DNA of 64,000 nt from MVRV01 sp964469905 (GCA_964469905.1 CAYXZW010000011.1:1-64000), one strand, 5' to 3'. Positions 34,856-43,046 are shown, numbered from the stretch's first letter. Notes: generated from the sequence alone by a model not told the origin. Made by a program: numbers and translations.

Positions 34856-35791
34856 TTATTTCATAACGGCTCCTAATATCGCTTTCACTTTTTCCACATC
34901 TGCGGCGATCTGTTGCTTCAACATTTCGGGACCGTCAAATTTGACAATGTCCCGCAACTTCTCCACAAATAAAATATTCATTCTTTTGCTCCGTATATCT
35001 CCTGCAAAATCAAGCAGGTGAGCTTCAAATGTAAATGTATAATCGGAAAACGTCGGTTTCACTCCGATATTTAAAGCCGTCATATAGCATTTCCCTTCCA
35101 GTTCGGCAAAAGCGGCATAGATGCCGGGTGGCGGCAGTAATTCTTTGTCCGGCTCCAGATTGGCCGTGGGAAAACCGAGACCTGTGCCCCGTCCCCGCCC
35201 GGAAACCACAATTCCGGCAATATTGTGCCACCTTCCCATATACTGGTATACGGAGTTCACATCACCTTGCAGAATTAAGTTGCGAATTAAAGTGCTGCTG
35301 ACAATATCTGCTCCCACTTTAAAAGCGTCAACCACATCCACCGCAAAGCCCAGTTGGCGGCCTGCAGAAATCAAATAATCACTATTGCCCTGCCGGGCCT
35401 GGCCAAATGTATAATCATGGCCGACAATAACTTTTTTAACTGCCAGCTTTTGTCCCAGGAAGCCGTAAACAAATTCTTCAGCGGTGATTTTTGAATATTC
35501 CGGCGAAAAAGGTATTACCAGTGTTCCGTCAACTCCGCAATTTTCCAGAAGTTTCAACTTTTCCGACAAAGTAGTAATTAGATAAAAAGGCCGGATATTG
35601 GGATGCAGAATCATTTTCGGATGGGGATCAAAGGTAATAACCAGCGATTTTGTCGAGGCTTCCCCGGCTTCTGCTGCCAGTTTGCGACAAATGAACTGAT
35701 GGCTCAGATGCACGCCGTCAAAATTGCCAATGGTGATAAATGAGCCTCTAAAATCTTCTGTAATATTTTCAATACCTTTAAATACAATCAT
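34856..35791 (-). CDS. ribF: Bifunctional riboflavin kinase / FAD synthetase
   Basis: 311 residues. The N-terminal FMN adenylyltransferase domain has ITIGNFDGVHLSHQFI (nucleotidyltransferase GNFDGxHxGH-like motif; the second Gly is Ser here) and KKVIVGHDYTFGQARQGN. The C-terminal riboflavin kinase domain has GRGRGTGLGFPTANLEPD and LNIGVKPTF. It makes FMN and FAD in the cytosol. Single gene, upstream of tRNA-Leu on the opposite strand. Confidence 0.93.
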   Translation of the reverse strand: MIVFKGIENITEDFRGSFITIGNFDGVHLSHQFICRKLAAEAGEASTKSLVITFDPHPKMILHPNIRPFYLITTLSEKLKLLENCGVDGTLVIPFSPEYSKITAEEFVYGFLGQKLAVKKVIVGHDYTFGQARQGNSDYLISAGRQLGFAVDVVDAFKVGADIVSSTLIRNLILQGDVNSVYQYMGRWHNIAGIVVSGRGRGTGLGFPTANLEPDKELLPPPGIYAAFAELEGKCYMTALNIGVKPTFSDYTFTFEAHLLDFAGDIRSKRMNILFVEKLRDIVKFDGPEMLKQQIAADVEKVKAILGAVMK

Positions 35792-35867
35792 AAGTTTCTC
35801 ATAAGTAATTTTTTTTACAAGCTCACTACCATAACATTTTGGTAATTAAATTCAACATCATTTTATC

Positions 35868-35895
35868 TTGACAAGAGGGCACTGATCGTTATAGT
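35868..35895 (+). promoter_or_regulatory. Promoter of tRNA-Leu
   Basis: TTGACA (35868-35873), 16-base spacer, TATAGT (35890-35895), 13 bp before the tRNA 5' end. Confidence 0.7.
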
Positions 35896-35908
35896 TCATC
35901 GCCTGCAT

Positions 35909-35995
35909 GCCGAAGTGGCGGAATTGGTAGACGCGCTAGGTTCAGGGTCTAGTGGGTGTACGCCTGTCCGGGTTCAAGTCCCGGCTTCGGCACCA
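35909..35995 (+). tRNA. tRNA-Leu (anticodon CAG)
   Basis: 87 bases with acceptor GCCGAAG/CTTCGGC, class II variable arm (TGGGTGTACGCCTG region), anticodon loop TTCAGGG (CAG, reads CTG), T-arm CCGGGTTCAAGTCCCGG and an encoded CCA. Its 3' 55 bases form the left part of the element attachment repeat, so insertion has kept the tRNA intact. Confidence 0.97.
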
Positions 35996-35998
35996 TTA
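35941..35998 (+). repeat. attL: 58-bp direct repeat in the 3' part of tRNA-Leu
   Basis: Identical to 47534-47591, from TTCAGGG of the anticodon loop through CACCATTA just past the tRNA. The flanking bases differ at both sides. This is the standard outcome of tyrosine-integrase insertion in a tRNA gene. Confidence 0.95.
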
Positions 35999-36008
35999 GG
36001 AAAACAGG

Positions 36009-36040
36009 GGGTTAGCTGATTTATCGGTTAGCCCTCTTTT
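36009..36040 (+). terminator. Element-borne terminator behind tRNA-Leu
   Basis: GGGTTAGC (36009-36016) can pair with GTTAGCCC (36027-36034; two wobble pairs) and is followed by TCTTTT. It replaces the native tRNA terminator, now 11.6 kb away at 47600-47628. It overlaps the integrase 3' end on the other strand. Confidence 0.55.
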
Positions 36041-37200
36041 ACATTTGAGGGTGCTTGGTCAACGTTTTGGTCAACACTTTTCAAGAAGCCTTCCATTTGG
36101 TCAACAGCCTTCCTTGTGTCATTGGAATCAACGGTATCATATCGAAGAAACATCTCTCTAGTGGAGTGACCTGTAATTTTCATAATAACAGATTCCGGCA
36201 CGCCTGACCTTCTCATATTCGTATTGAAGCAATGCCGGGTATCATGGAAAACAAACCCGCCTTTCGTTCCTCTGCCATATTGAATCTTAGTGTCACGGCA
36301 AGCTCTTTTCAAAGCAGTCCTTATATCTTTTATAGGCTTCCCTTTGAATAAGAAAACATGATTGTCGTGAATGGCCTTGGGAATGCTTTCCAGTATTTTA
36401 TACAAGCCATCACAAATAGGAATCTTTCGGGCTTCGCGGTCTTTCGTTTCTAATGCTTCAAGCTGAATGATCCGGTTTTTCATGTCAATGTGTTCCCATG
36501 TTAAATTTAGGACTTCGCCTTTTCTCATGCCACCATAATAGCCCGTTGCCACAATTGCCCTAGTATGCGCTGGAAGGGCTTCCAGAAGTTTATTAAATTC
36601 ATCATTAGAAAGGACTCTATCCCTTGCATTGGCATTGCCTTTAAGTAAATTATTGACCCGTCGAAAAACTTTAACAATGTCACCACTAACAATATCATTG
36701 TCAAACGCTTTGTTGATCATGGTTCTTGCAGCGCCTATTTGGCTGTCAATGTAAGAATCAGATTGCCCTTGTGCTTTCCTCTTTGCCTGATAATTTTCAA
36801 GGTCAACGGGCTTTATCTGGTTGACTATGAAATTCCCAAATTCTGAATTGAAGCTGTTCAGATTGATTGTCAGAATAGAATAATAGGCAAGGCTTTTGAC
36901 TTTCTCTAAATTAAGATACCACTTTGTCAATTCATTGAAACTCATCTTTGCATCTGGCTTAATGTCAAAGATTCTGTTTTCCCGCTTCTGGCTTCGCCGC
37001 TTGCCTTCCGCATCTTTCGCTTCTTCGATGGAAAAGCCGACAGATTCCCTCTTTTGTTTTCCGCCGGGAAGCCTGTAGCTTATCCAGTAACGGACACGCT
37101 TTGATTTCTTGGCCTTGACAAGGTCTTCCCCACAATCGCAAAGCCTATTACTTACGCTTTGCTTTTTGTGGCATATCAAACATTCTGCTAATACTGCCAT
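36028..37200 (-). CDS. int: Tyrosine site-specific recombinase (integrase)
   Basis: 390 residues from the ATG at 37198-37200 (AAGGAG 8 bases upstream). The N-terminus has a small zinc-ribbon-like CLICHKKQ...CDCGEDL, then an AP2/SAM-like arm-binding region and a core-binding domain (about 85-190). The catalytic domain shows Arg in GGMRKGEVLNLTWE, His-x-x-Arg in FHDTRHCFNT, His in KITGHSTREMF and Tyr in LRYDTVD. It cuts and joins DNA at tRNA-Leu. The C-terminal tail has a repeated VDQ tripeptide (VDQMEGFLKSVDQNVDQ) because the DNA there carries repeated TTGGTCAAC sites. It sits 30 bp from attL, as expected. Confidence 0.95.
   Translation of the reverse strand: MAVLAECLICHKKQSVSNRLCDCGEDLVKAKKSKRVRYWISYRLPGGKQKRESVGFSIEEAKDAEGKRRSQKRENRIFDIKPDAKMSFNELTKWYLNLEKVKSLAYYSILTINLNSFNSEFGNFIVNQIKPVDLENYQAKRKAQGQSDSYIDSQIGAARTMINKAFDNDIVSGDIVKVFRRVNNLLKGNANARDRVLSNDEFNKLLEALPAHTRAIVATGYYGGMRKGEVLNLTWEHIDMKNRIIQLEALETKDREARKIPICDGLYKILESIPKAIHDNHVFLFKGKPIKDIRTALKRACRDTKIQYGRGTKGGFVFHDTRHCFNTNMRRSGVPESVIMKITGHSTREMFLRYDTVDSNDTRKAVDQMEGFLKSVDQNVDQAPSNVKEG
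36055..36105. repeat. Three TTGGTCAAC sites at the left end (likely integrase arm sites)
   Basis: Exact 9-mers at 36055-36063, 36067-36075 and 36097-36105, inside the 3' end of int. The first two are 12 bp apart. The same 9-mer occurs twice near the right end (47381-47400) with an 11-bp step, in the same context TTGGTCAAC-n-TTTGGTCAACACTT. Confidence 0.75.
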
Positions 37201-37227
37201 AATCGTTTCTCCTTTCTTAGAATACAA

Positions 37228-37295
37228 AACCCCGAAGACCTCTCCCGGCGATAGGTGCCGCCCATAGTGTCACCACTACAGGAATCTTCAGGGTT
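37228..37295 (-). ncRNA. Structured leader RNA candidate upstream of int
   Basis: An outer stem AACCCCGAAGA (37228-37238) / TCTTCAGGGTT (37285-37295) pairs at 10 of 11 positions and encloses two smaller hairpins: GGCG-(8)-CGCC (37247-37262) and TAGTG-(4)-CACTA (37265-37278). This makes a compact three-way junction. On the minus strand it lies 28 bases before the int start, in its 5' untranslated region. I do not match it with certainty to a known class. A structured RNA called int-alpA has been described near integrase and alpA genes in prophages, so a related role is possible. Confidence 0.5.
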
Positions 37296-37404
37296 GTTTT
37301 TATATAGGTTATTTGTCATTTTCCCATCACTCGGAGATTGAGTATATATCTAATATATTACCAATATCATATATGTCAATGGTTTATTTGTTGAAAGAAT
37401 ATCA

Positions 37405-37599
37405 ATGATGATGTATATATTTATTATGCCAACAGAAAAACCAAGAATATTAATTGCCCTAGAAGACGATCTCTTGACGAAAATTGACGATTATCGCTTT
37501 GAGAATCGTATCAATTCACGATCTGAAGCTATACGCCAACTTATTAAAGAGGGTTTACTAGCAGCAGAATCATTAAAGACCAAAACAAAAAAGAAGTAA
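37405..37599 (+). CDS. Ribbon-helix-helix (CopG-like) DNA-binding protein
   Basis: 64 residues at the first ATG, or 57 from the ATG at 37426. KPRILIALEDDLLTKIDDY is the beta-strand and first helix, and RINSRSEAIRQLIKEGLLA the second helix of the MetJ/Arc fold. It probably binds an operator near its own gene. It is 48 bp upstream of the lipoprotein gene and probably co-transcribed with it. A TA-type toxin partner is not seen. Confidence 0.75.
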   Translation: MMMYIFIMPTEKPRILIALEDDLLTKIDDYRFENRINSRSEAIRQLIKEGLLAAESLKTKTKKK

Positions 37600-37646
37600 T
37601 GCCCACCCCTAAAGAAGTTACGTCTTTAAAACAGGAGGAATAACTA

Positions 37647-38231
37647 ATGATGAGAGTTCGCAGATATGTATTCCTTATTCTGGGAGTATTTCTCGCTTTT
37701 CAGGCATTTGGATGCACTACTATTCATAAAGTATCTAAGCCAAGTGAACAACCTAAATATGTTGCATCATTACCTGCTGGCGTTAGTTTTGTTGTTAGGC
37801 CTTTCAACAATTACTTGCTGCAACAGCAATTTGCTGCAAATGTAGAACAGGCGTTGATTAAAATCGGACTAAATGTAATTTCTTCTCCCAGCGGAGGAAA
37901 ACAAATAGAGGAAAGGAAGGGGGCAGCACTTGCCCAAAGTGGTGGAGCATCAAATATAGAATCTAGTAAAATTCAAACATCAGAGAGTCAAGCGATGCGC
38001 ATTGAAAAGTACACCGTAGAGGAAGATACAAAAGCTGATTACATAATTGATACAATGGCGGATGCCCGAGGCGGGTCTGGTATGGTTAGGTTTACAAGAA
38101 AAAGAGATATGAAAGTGATTGGTGTCGTCACTCTATATGACTATTATTCAGGGATAGAATACGATCTATTGCCTTCTCTTGAAAAGATGAAATTTGTTGT
38201 ACAGGAAAAGAAGAGTAGTAATCAACAATAA
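37647..38231 (+). CDS. Putative lipoprotein in the element cargo
   Basis: 194 residues. Signal sequence and lipobox FQAFGC at about 18-23, so it is exported and lipidated. The mature part has SLPAGVSFVVRPFNNYLLQQ and KADYIIDTMADARGGSGMVR. The overall length and beta-rich C-terminus recall small periplasmic proteins in the CsgG/GNA1162-like group, but the match is only suggestive. AGGAGG precedes the ATG. It lies between two RHH genes and upstream of the PDZ/CsgG-like gene. Confidence 0.65.
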   Translation: MMRVRRYVFLILGVFLAFQAFGCTTIHKVSKPSEQPKYVASLPAGVSFVVRPFNNYLLQQQFAANVEQALIKIGLNVISSPSGGKQIEERKGAALAQSGGASNIESSKIQTSESQAMRIEKYTVEEDTKADYIIDTMADARGGSGMVRFTRKRDMKVIGVVTLYDYYSGIEYDLLPSLEKMKFVVQEKKSSNQQ

Positions 38232-38232
38232 T

Positions 38233-38367
38233 ATGACGCGTTGCTTAAGAAATTGTCAAAGAACAATAAAAAAGTTAGCTATCGATCTTGAAAAGCCATT
38301 AAATCACCTTCTAGAAGAGGCGATTCAAGACCTTCTAAAAAAGTACGAGAAGAAAGCAAAGAAGTAA
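38233..38367 (+). CDS. Small ribbon-helix-helix-like protein (44 aa)
   Basis: Begins one base after the lipoprotein stop, so probably translated by coupling; no ribosome site is visible. The 44 residues (MTRCLRNCQRTIKKLAIDLE, then KPLNHLLEEAIQDLLKKYEK) have the strand-helix-helix pattern of small RHH or VapB/ParD-type antitoxins. Too short to be certain. No toxin gene follows. Confidence 0.5.
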   Translation: MTRCLRNCQRTIKKLAIDLEKPLNHLLEEAIQDLLKKYEKKAKK

Positions 38368-38389
38368 CCCTTAATTAATAGAGGTTGTA

Positions 38390-39754
38390 ATGACTTGTTC
38401 CAGAACTCCTAATTTTAGAGAGAGAAATGGGTTTATTGTTTGTCAGAATAGCCTTAGTCTGCAAAATATTTTAACATCTCTACTTTGTTCTATATTTATT
38501 TTCTTGTTTGTTGGTAATTGCTTTGCTGCTCTACAAACCTTTGAAGAATCCAAAAAATATAGAGAAGAATTTAAGAAACAGGCCGAACAATACCCCAGCA
38601 GTTATATTAAAATGGCTTATGCTGGTATTGATATAATATTAAATGAAAAAAAAGAATGCGAGGTAATATCTATTTCAAAAGGAGCACCGGCTGATATTGC
38701 AGGTATTCAAATTGGTGATATTTTAAAAAAAATCGATGGGAAAACAATAAAGAATAGATACCAGGCATTTAAGCTATACGATGCAAAATCGCCGGGAGAT
38801 TATATGTCTGTTGAAGTTGAAAGAGATGGAAGGCTAATTAAAAAACGGGTTCAATTAGAAACCAACTACGCACCTTATGATATTTACATCATGACGGGAT
38901 TAATCTGTAAGGAACGTCCCATTCGTTTGGCTGTAATTGCGGGTACAATGAACTTCAGCGATCCAGTAAATCAAAAAGTATATGACCAATATAAAAACGT
39001 TATCGTATCAAATGTAATTAATCTGTTAGAGGGATCGCTTATTCAGACATATAACCCTCAAAACAATGTTGCTATTATTGATAGGCAGCATACTGAATCC
39101 ATATTGAATGAATTAAAATTTCAAGCATCCGGTCTTGTTTCTAAAGAATTTAGAGTAAAAATGGCGGAGATGCTTGGTGCGACACACTTATTAATTATAA
39201 ATTATACATGGATTAGAGGAAAGGACGCACAGGTATATGGTGTGCTAACGCGAAAACTAATAGAAGTTGAATCAGGGAAAGTGCTGGCTACTGTTTTATA
39301 TAATGTTTCAAGTGATAACAGCAAAAAAACCATTGATGTTCCTGAAAAGCAAGATTTAATAGAATATTATAAAAATGTAACAAAGTTAAATACCCTTGAA
39401 CATGAAGCAATAACTGCATATTCGAGTGTAATTGGGGTGAATTATAAGAATGACAATGATGTTCACTCTACGCTTGTAAAAGTTGTAATCCCCCAATATG
39501 AATCGTTATATCAGCAGCTTAAGAATATTTCTCCAGCAACGGTAGAGGTGAAAAATCTTCATAGCCTTTATTTGGAAGGGGCAGATCTTCAACTTCAAGG
39601 ATTTAAGCTTATCGCTAAAGCTATTGAAAAAAAAGACAGATTATTAACAGATCAAGCTAATGATAATATTAGCATTGGGCATAAAAAGATAACTGAATAT
39701 GGAACTTGCTTTAATGACCTATTGAAAAAATATAATTTAAAGATTAAAAAGTAG
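38390..39754 (+). CDS. Exported protein with PDZ and CsgG-like domains
   Basis: 454 residues. An N-terminal signal or anchor lies at about 28-48 (SLLCSIFIFLFVGNCFAA). A PDZ domain at about 75-165 (ISKGAPADIAGIQIGDILKK, then IDGKTIKNRYQAF) binds C-termini. A CsgG/curli-assembly-like region at about 175-310 carries the family phrase VAIIDRQHTESILNELKFQA, then SGLVSKEF and MLGATHLLIINYTW. The C-terminal 140 residues are helical and unassigned. The PDZ plus CsgG-like pairing is uncommon. It is the last gene of the 37.4-39.8 kb cargo operon and is strongly AT-rich. It may sense or organise outer-membrane or envelope proteins; the role is unknown. Confidence 0.7.
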   Translation: MTCSRTPNFRERNGFIVCQNSLSLQNILTSLLCSIFIFLFVGNCFAALQTFEESKKYREEFKKQAEQYPSSYIKMAYAGIDIILNEKKECEVISISKGAPADIAGIQIGDILKKIDGKTIKNRYQAFKLYDAKSPGDYMSVEVERDGRLIKKRVQLETNYAPYDIYIMTGLICKERPIRLAVIAGTMNFSDPVNQKVYDQYKNVIVSNVINLLEGSLIQTYNPQNNVAIIDRQHTESILNELKFQASGLVSKEFRVKMAEMLGATHLLIINYTWIRGKDAQVYGVLTRKLIEVESGKVLATVLYNVSSDNSKKTIDVPEKQDLIEYYKNVTKLNTLEHEAITAYSSVIGVNYKNDNDVHSTLVKVVIPQYESLYQQLKNISPATVEVKNLHSLYLEGADLQLQGFKLIAKAIEKKDRLLTDQANDNISIGHKKITEYGTCFNDLLKKYNLKIKK

Positions 39755-40046
39755 ATATAAAATAGCTTGCCATCTTCCGGTTAGGCACCCTACCTGCACT
39801 TTAACAGGGCACGCTGTTTCATCCTTCCCTTTCGGAATTTGTTTTCTCTCGTGATTTGCAACCGATTTCAGGCTGGTTGTTATCGCACCCAATAATAATT
39901 TTCAATGAACAATAAACCACTTTATTTATGAATATGTCTGTTAGTTATTCTAAAGTCACTAGTTCAAATTATCTGTTGACCATCCGTTGACTATGTTATT
40001 GCAAGGCAATGATATAATTACACAAAATAGTAATACATTACAATGT

Positions 40047-40265
40047 CTATGTAGTGGGTAAGGCATCAAGATATTTATCCAAGTCTTTTATATCGAAAAG
40101 GACACGCCCGCCGATTCGTTTTGGCTTTACCGGGAATGGCTTTTCTGCTTTCTGACCTATCCTGTTTCTGATAGTCTTTGCTGCAAGGCCAATATATCCC
40201 GCAGCTTCATCAATAGATAGCATCCTAGGTTTGATTTCTCTTTTAATGATAGTATCCTTATTCAT
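40047..40265 (-). CDS. AlpA-like excisionase / helix-turn-helix protein
   Basis: 72 residues. MLSIDEAAGYIGLAAKTIRN is the MerR/excisionase-type HTH, and ERRGxR-like KPKRIGGRVLFDIKDLDKYL is the wing and C-terminal helix. AlpA-type proteins act in excision of integrated elements and in activating integrase. It is a single gene between the cargo operon and the replication-like block. Confidence 0.85.
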   Translation of the reverse strand: MNKDTIIKREIKPRMLSIDEAAGYIGLAAKTIRNRIGQKAEKPFPVKPKRIGGRVLFDIKDLDKYLDALPTT

Positions 40266-40422
40266 GGTTGTCCTTTACATAAAGAACATTATCGACTTGT
40301 TCAATAAATGCTTATGTTTGTTTCCTGCTTTGCGGGGTAGCCTTGATTTAATTTAATTCCTATATGGATCGACCCCCCTACCCATATCACCCCACCGGGT
40401 GCCTTTCTTCCGCAGCCATACG

Positions 40423-40662
40423 TCAGCACAGACTTTCGCATTTATTTTCAGAAACCCTAATTTTTGAAATAATCACTAGTGGCGTTTTTCTGTAATCCCC
40501 TGCAATTAAACGCACCGCTTCGCCTAGGGCATCTTCATCGGGGTAGGTGTTATCGTTCCAATGAATGCCCGTTTCATCCCTAAGCGCTACCATACAGATT
40601 GTATTTTCACTTTTTAGCAATTCCTCAATTCGCTTTATACGATTTTCAATAACGTCTTTCAT
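40423..40662 (-). CDS. Small protein of unknown function
   Basis: 79 residues. An N-terminal helix (MKDVIENRIKRIEELLKSEN) is followed by ICMVALRDETGIHWNDNTYP and DEDALGEAVRLIAGDYRKTP. No family recognised. The start lies 12 bp downstream of the phBC6A51-type HTH gene, so it belongs to the same operon. Confidence 0.55.
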   Translation of the reverse strand: MKDVIENRIKRIEELLKSENTICMVALRDETGIHWNDNTYPDEDALGEAVRLIAGDYRKTPLVIISKIRVSENKCESLC

Positions 40663-40674
40663 AACATGCCCTCA

Positions 40675-41085
40675 CTATTTGTAAGTTCGCCGTTCAATAA
40701 TTATTCTTTCGATTTCTTCAAGACGGTTCTCTATTTCACCCGCTTCATGCCAACGTAGAGAAAGCTCGATGATATTATTAGCCGTCTTCCGTCTTATTTC
40801 CTCATTGCTTGACGTGAGCAGTTTTGCCAGTTCATTAACCGCTTGGCCGACGTGACTTTTAAGCGTTAGCATTGCACCATTTATAATTTCGTTTCTGGCT
40901 GTCTGTAATGCCGTCTCAAAATTATTATTCCTTATCCAATCGTAATAAGTTGTGGGAGTGATCTTTGCATCTCTGCACCCGCTTTCAACATCTTTAGCAG
41001 CAATAAGATAGGGGATAGCCCGCCTCTGTTTTTCTGTAATTTCCTGACTTAATCTTACCGAATCTGTCTTATTTGCCATATTCAA
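40675..41085 (-). CDS. HTH protein of the phBC6A51 / small-terminase type
   Basis: 136 residues from a TTG at 41085 (AAGGAG 5 bases upstream) or 134 from the ATG at 41079. The sequence EKQRRAIPYLIAAKDVESGC, then RDAKITPTTYYDWIRNNNFE, is a helix-turn-helix of the kind found in phage small terminase subunits and related phage proteins. The C-terminus is a coiled coil (EEIRRKTANNIIELSLRWHE). In satellites a small-terminase-like protein can redirect packaging; here a regulatory role is equally possible. It forms a pair with the following 79-aa gene. Confidence 0.65.
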   Translation of the reverse strand: MNMANKTDSVRLSQEITEKQRRAIPYLIAAKDVESGCRDAKITPTTYYDWIRNNNFETALQTARNEIINGAMLTLKSHVGQAVNELAKLLTSSNEEIRRKTANNIIELSLRWHEAGEIENRLEEIERIIIERRTYK

Positions 41086-41349
41086 TAATTCTCCTTTTAA
41101 TCAGCTTTGCATTTTAACTGGTGGGTCATATCAATCCACCTCTGATCGTTGAACTGCGACAAGGAATCATTTTCTCAGCGTTATGTTTTGGTGTAAGCTT
41201 TTTCAATTCAAATACCTCTAAAATAATTCAAGTAGCTTAAGCTGATTCGAATTTGCTGCCATCAATATCTGCGACCATTCTAGATACAAACCCGTCTCTC
41301 CAAATCGGCCTAAGTATATTCATATTATTCTGTCTATCTCCCCAGACAT

Positions 41350-41448
41350 CCGGACATCTGGACACCCTTAAAGGGGGGTGTCCTTGTCTGTCCGGTTTGA
41401 TGTTGCCGGACATGTCCTTCAAATGTCCGCTTTATGTCCGGTGTCCGG
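41350..41448. repeat. Cluster of TGTCCGG heptamers (possible iterons or origin)
   Basis: Plus-strand TGTCCGG at 41389, 41435 and 41442 and TGTCCGC at 41424, with inverted CCGGACA at 41350 and 41406: six copies in 99 bp. A hairpin GGACACCC (41360-41367) / GGGTGTCC (41376-41383) lies in the middle. The cluster straddles the 3' end of the RepA-like gene (stop at 41419). Confidence 0.65.
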
Positions 41449-42750
41449 TTTAGGCATCCAGCAGTTATTTTTTAGTTCGATTAACTCCATTTCCAGAAGA
41501 TCATCTTTTGCCCTATTAAAGGCTTTTTGCCTCGTATCAGGCTTATCTGAAGTTGATATTTTGGCCTCGTATGCTGCCGTCCGCCAAGTGTCGATATGGA
41601 TAGGTTTACCCTCATTTTTCTCAATACCATCTAAGAGGGCATCAAAGGCAATCTTGTTCGCACCATTAAGAGACTTGTTCTTTTTGAAAGTATCACTTGT
41701 GCTCTTCAAGATAAGAGAGGTCATTGCTGCCCCGTCATCTTCTTCCCAATCCAAAGTTATGACTTCTGTCTTGAGATAAACAGGAGGAAGATTTTCAAAG
41801 TCTTTTGATTTCTGGTTGTTTATCTTCAATATATTATTCTGCCTATCTACTTGATATACCCAGTCAAGGGCAGCATACAGCGAATATGAACCCCTTGCTC
41901 TATCGTGATTATTTAATCCAGTGTGATGGATTATTAATACTGTGCAGCCGTAAGTAAGGCGTAAATATGTATCTATGATGTTAACAAACATCGTCATGTC
42001 GGCAGTGTTACTTTCATCACCATCTCCAAAATTTCTATTTAAGGTGTCGATGATTATCAAAACAGGATTTCCATGCTGCTCAGAAAGTGCATTGACAGCG
42101 GCAACTACCTCTGCTGCGGATTCCTCATTTAGAAATTGTACTGGTCGGCTCGAAACAAAGAAGGGTACTTTATTAAGATATATCCCATGATGAATTTCCC
42201 ATGCTTTAAGTCGAGGAGGTATACCCTTCATTCCTTCTCCACAGATGTAAAATACTGCTCCTTGACCGACAGGATTACCATGCCAGTCGTTACCAGTGGA
42301 AACTGAAAGACCTATGTCGATGGCCGCAAAAGATTTCAGTGTTCCTGATTTTCCGAAAATCATTGCCAGCGAACCTTTGTCCAAGTAGGATTTTATCAGC
42401 CAGTCAGTCGGGCCGGATTTGGAAGAAAGTTCACCAGCAGATATAAAACGAAGCAGTCCTTGCTTGTTTTGACCGTTCTTCCGGTACTCACGAAACATCC
42501 GCAACAAGGTACCCGTAGGCCTGTCCAGCTTTTTCGCAGCTATTTCTAAAATATTGACCTGTAATTCTTCATTGCTGCTTTCATTTACCAGCCGCATCAG
42601 TAAAAAAGGTAAGGTTTCCTGTGTTACTATCTCGGCCAAATTACCCAATGATATACCTTCGCCTTTGCTAGTTAGTTTTCTATATTGCTCAGGGATGGCA
42701 TTTTGACATGAACTGTTAATTGCGTTTGATGTCTTATTCTCGCTTTTCAT
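41419..42750 (-). CDS. RepA-like AAA/RecA-fold ATPase (replicative helicase type)
   Basis: 443 residues. An N-terminal helical domain (about 1-105) precedes a RecA-fold ATPase: Walker A MIFGKSGTLKSFAAIDIG at about 130, ICGEGMKGIPPRLKAWEIHH, Walker B PVLIIIDTLNRNFGDGDES, and LIIHHTGLNNHDRARGSYSL as sensor/motif region. This is the RepA/RSF1010-like hexameric helicase and AAA_25 group found in plasmids, satellites and phages. The C-terminal 100 residues look winged-helix-like (ENEGKPIHIDTWRTAAYEAK). Next to a repeat cluster it is probably the element's replication initiator or helicase. Confidence 0.82.
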   Translation of the reverse strand: MKSENKTSNAINSSCQNAIPEQYRKLTSKGEGISLGNLAEIVTQETLPFLLMRLVNESSNEELQVNILEIAAKKLDRPTGTLLRMFREYRKNGQNKQGLLRFISAGELSSKSGPTDWLIKSYLDKGSLAMIFGKSGTLKSFAAIDIGLSVSTGNDWHGNPVGQGAVFYICGEGMKGIPPRLKAWEIHHGIYLNKVPFFVSSRPVQFLNEESAAEVVAAVNALSEQHGNPVLIIIDTLNRNFGDGDESNTADMTMFVNIIDTYLRLTYGCTVLIIHHTGLNNHDRARGSYSLYAALDWVYQVDRQNNILKINNQKSKDFENLPPVYLKTEVITLDWEEDDGAAMTSLILKSTSDTFKKNKSLNGANKIAFDALLDGIEKNEGKPIHIDTWRTAAYEAKISTSDKPDTRQKAFNRAKDDLLEMELIELKNNCWMPKPDTGHKADI

Positions 42751-42770
42751 ACTGCATACTCCATTGCTTG

Positions 42771-43037
42771 TTATCTAAGATTATTTGTTTGTGAAAAAGC
42801 TATTGCCCTCAGAGCCCGGTAGTTCTCAAATAACTTCTTGGCCGATGCTTGGCCGGTTCCGTTAAGGTAATTTGAAACCAGCACCTCGGTGTTGTCTCTG
42901 CGTTGAAAATGGAAGACAAGTTTTCTCTGACCGACAACAGTTGTTTTGACAAGTTCATGCCCCAAAGTAAAAAGAAATACTGCAATGCCCAAATCTGGGG
43001 TGGAGTAGGTGGATAGTTGCTCTGGTAAGTTCTTCAT
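42771..43037 (-). CDS. DUF5659-like small protein
   Basis: 88 residues. STPDLGIAVFLFTLGHELVK, then GQRKLVFHFQRRDNTEVL, is the pattern of small mobile-element proteins in the DUF5659 group. The function of the family is unknown. It lies 20 bp upstream of the RepA-like gene and shares its transcript. An operator region separates it from the divergent zinc-finger gene. Confidence 0.65.
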   Translation of the reverse strand: MKNLPEQLSTYSTPDLGIAVFLFTLGHELVKTTVVGQRKLVFHFQRRDNTEVLVSNYLNGTGQASAKKLFENYRALRAIAFSQTNNLR

Positions 43038-43046
43038 GCGTCATCC

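Noticed and set aside
41237..41422. 61-codon minus-strand frame overlapping the RepA-like stop (TTGA)
   Set aside because: Its first part is encoded by the heptamer repeats and the rest has no recognisable family; coupling by TTGA is possible but not enough to call a gene.
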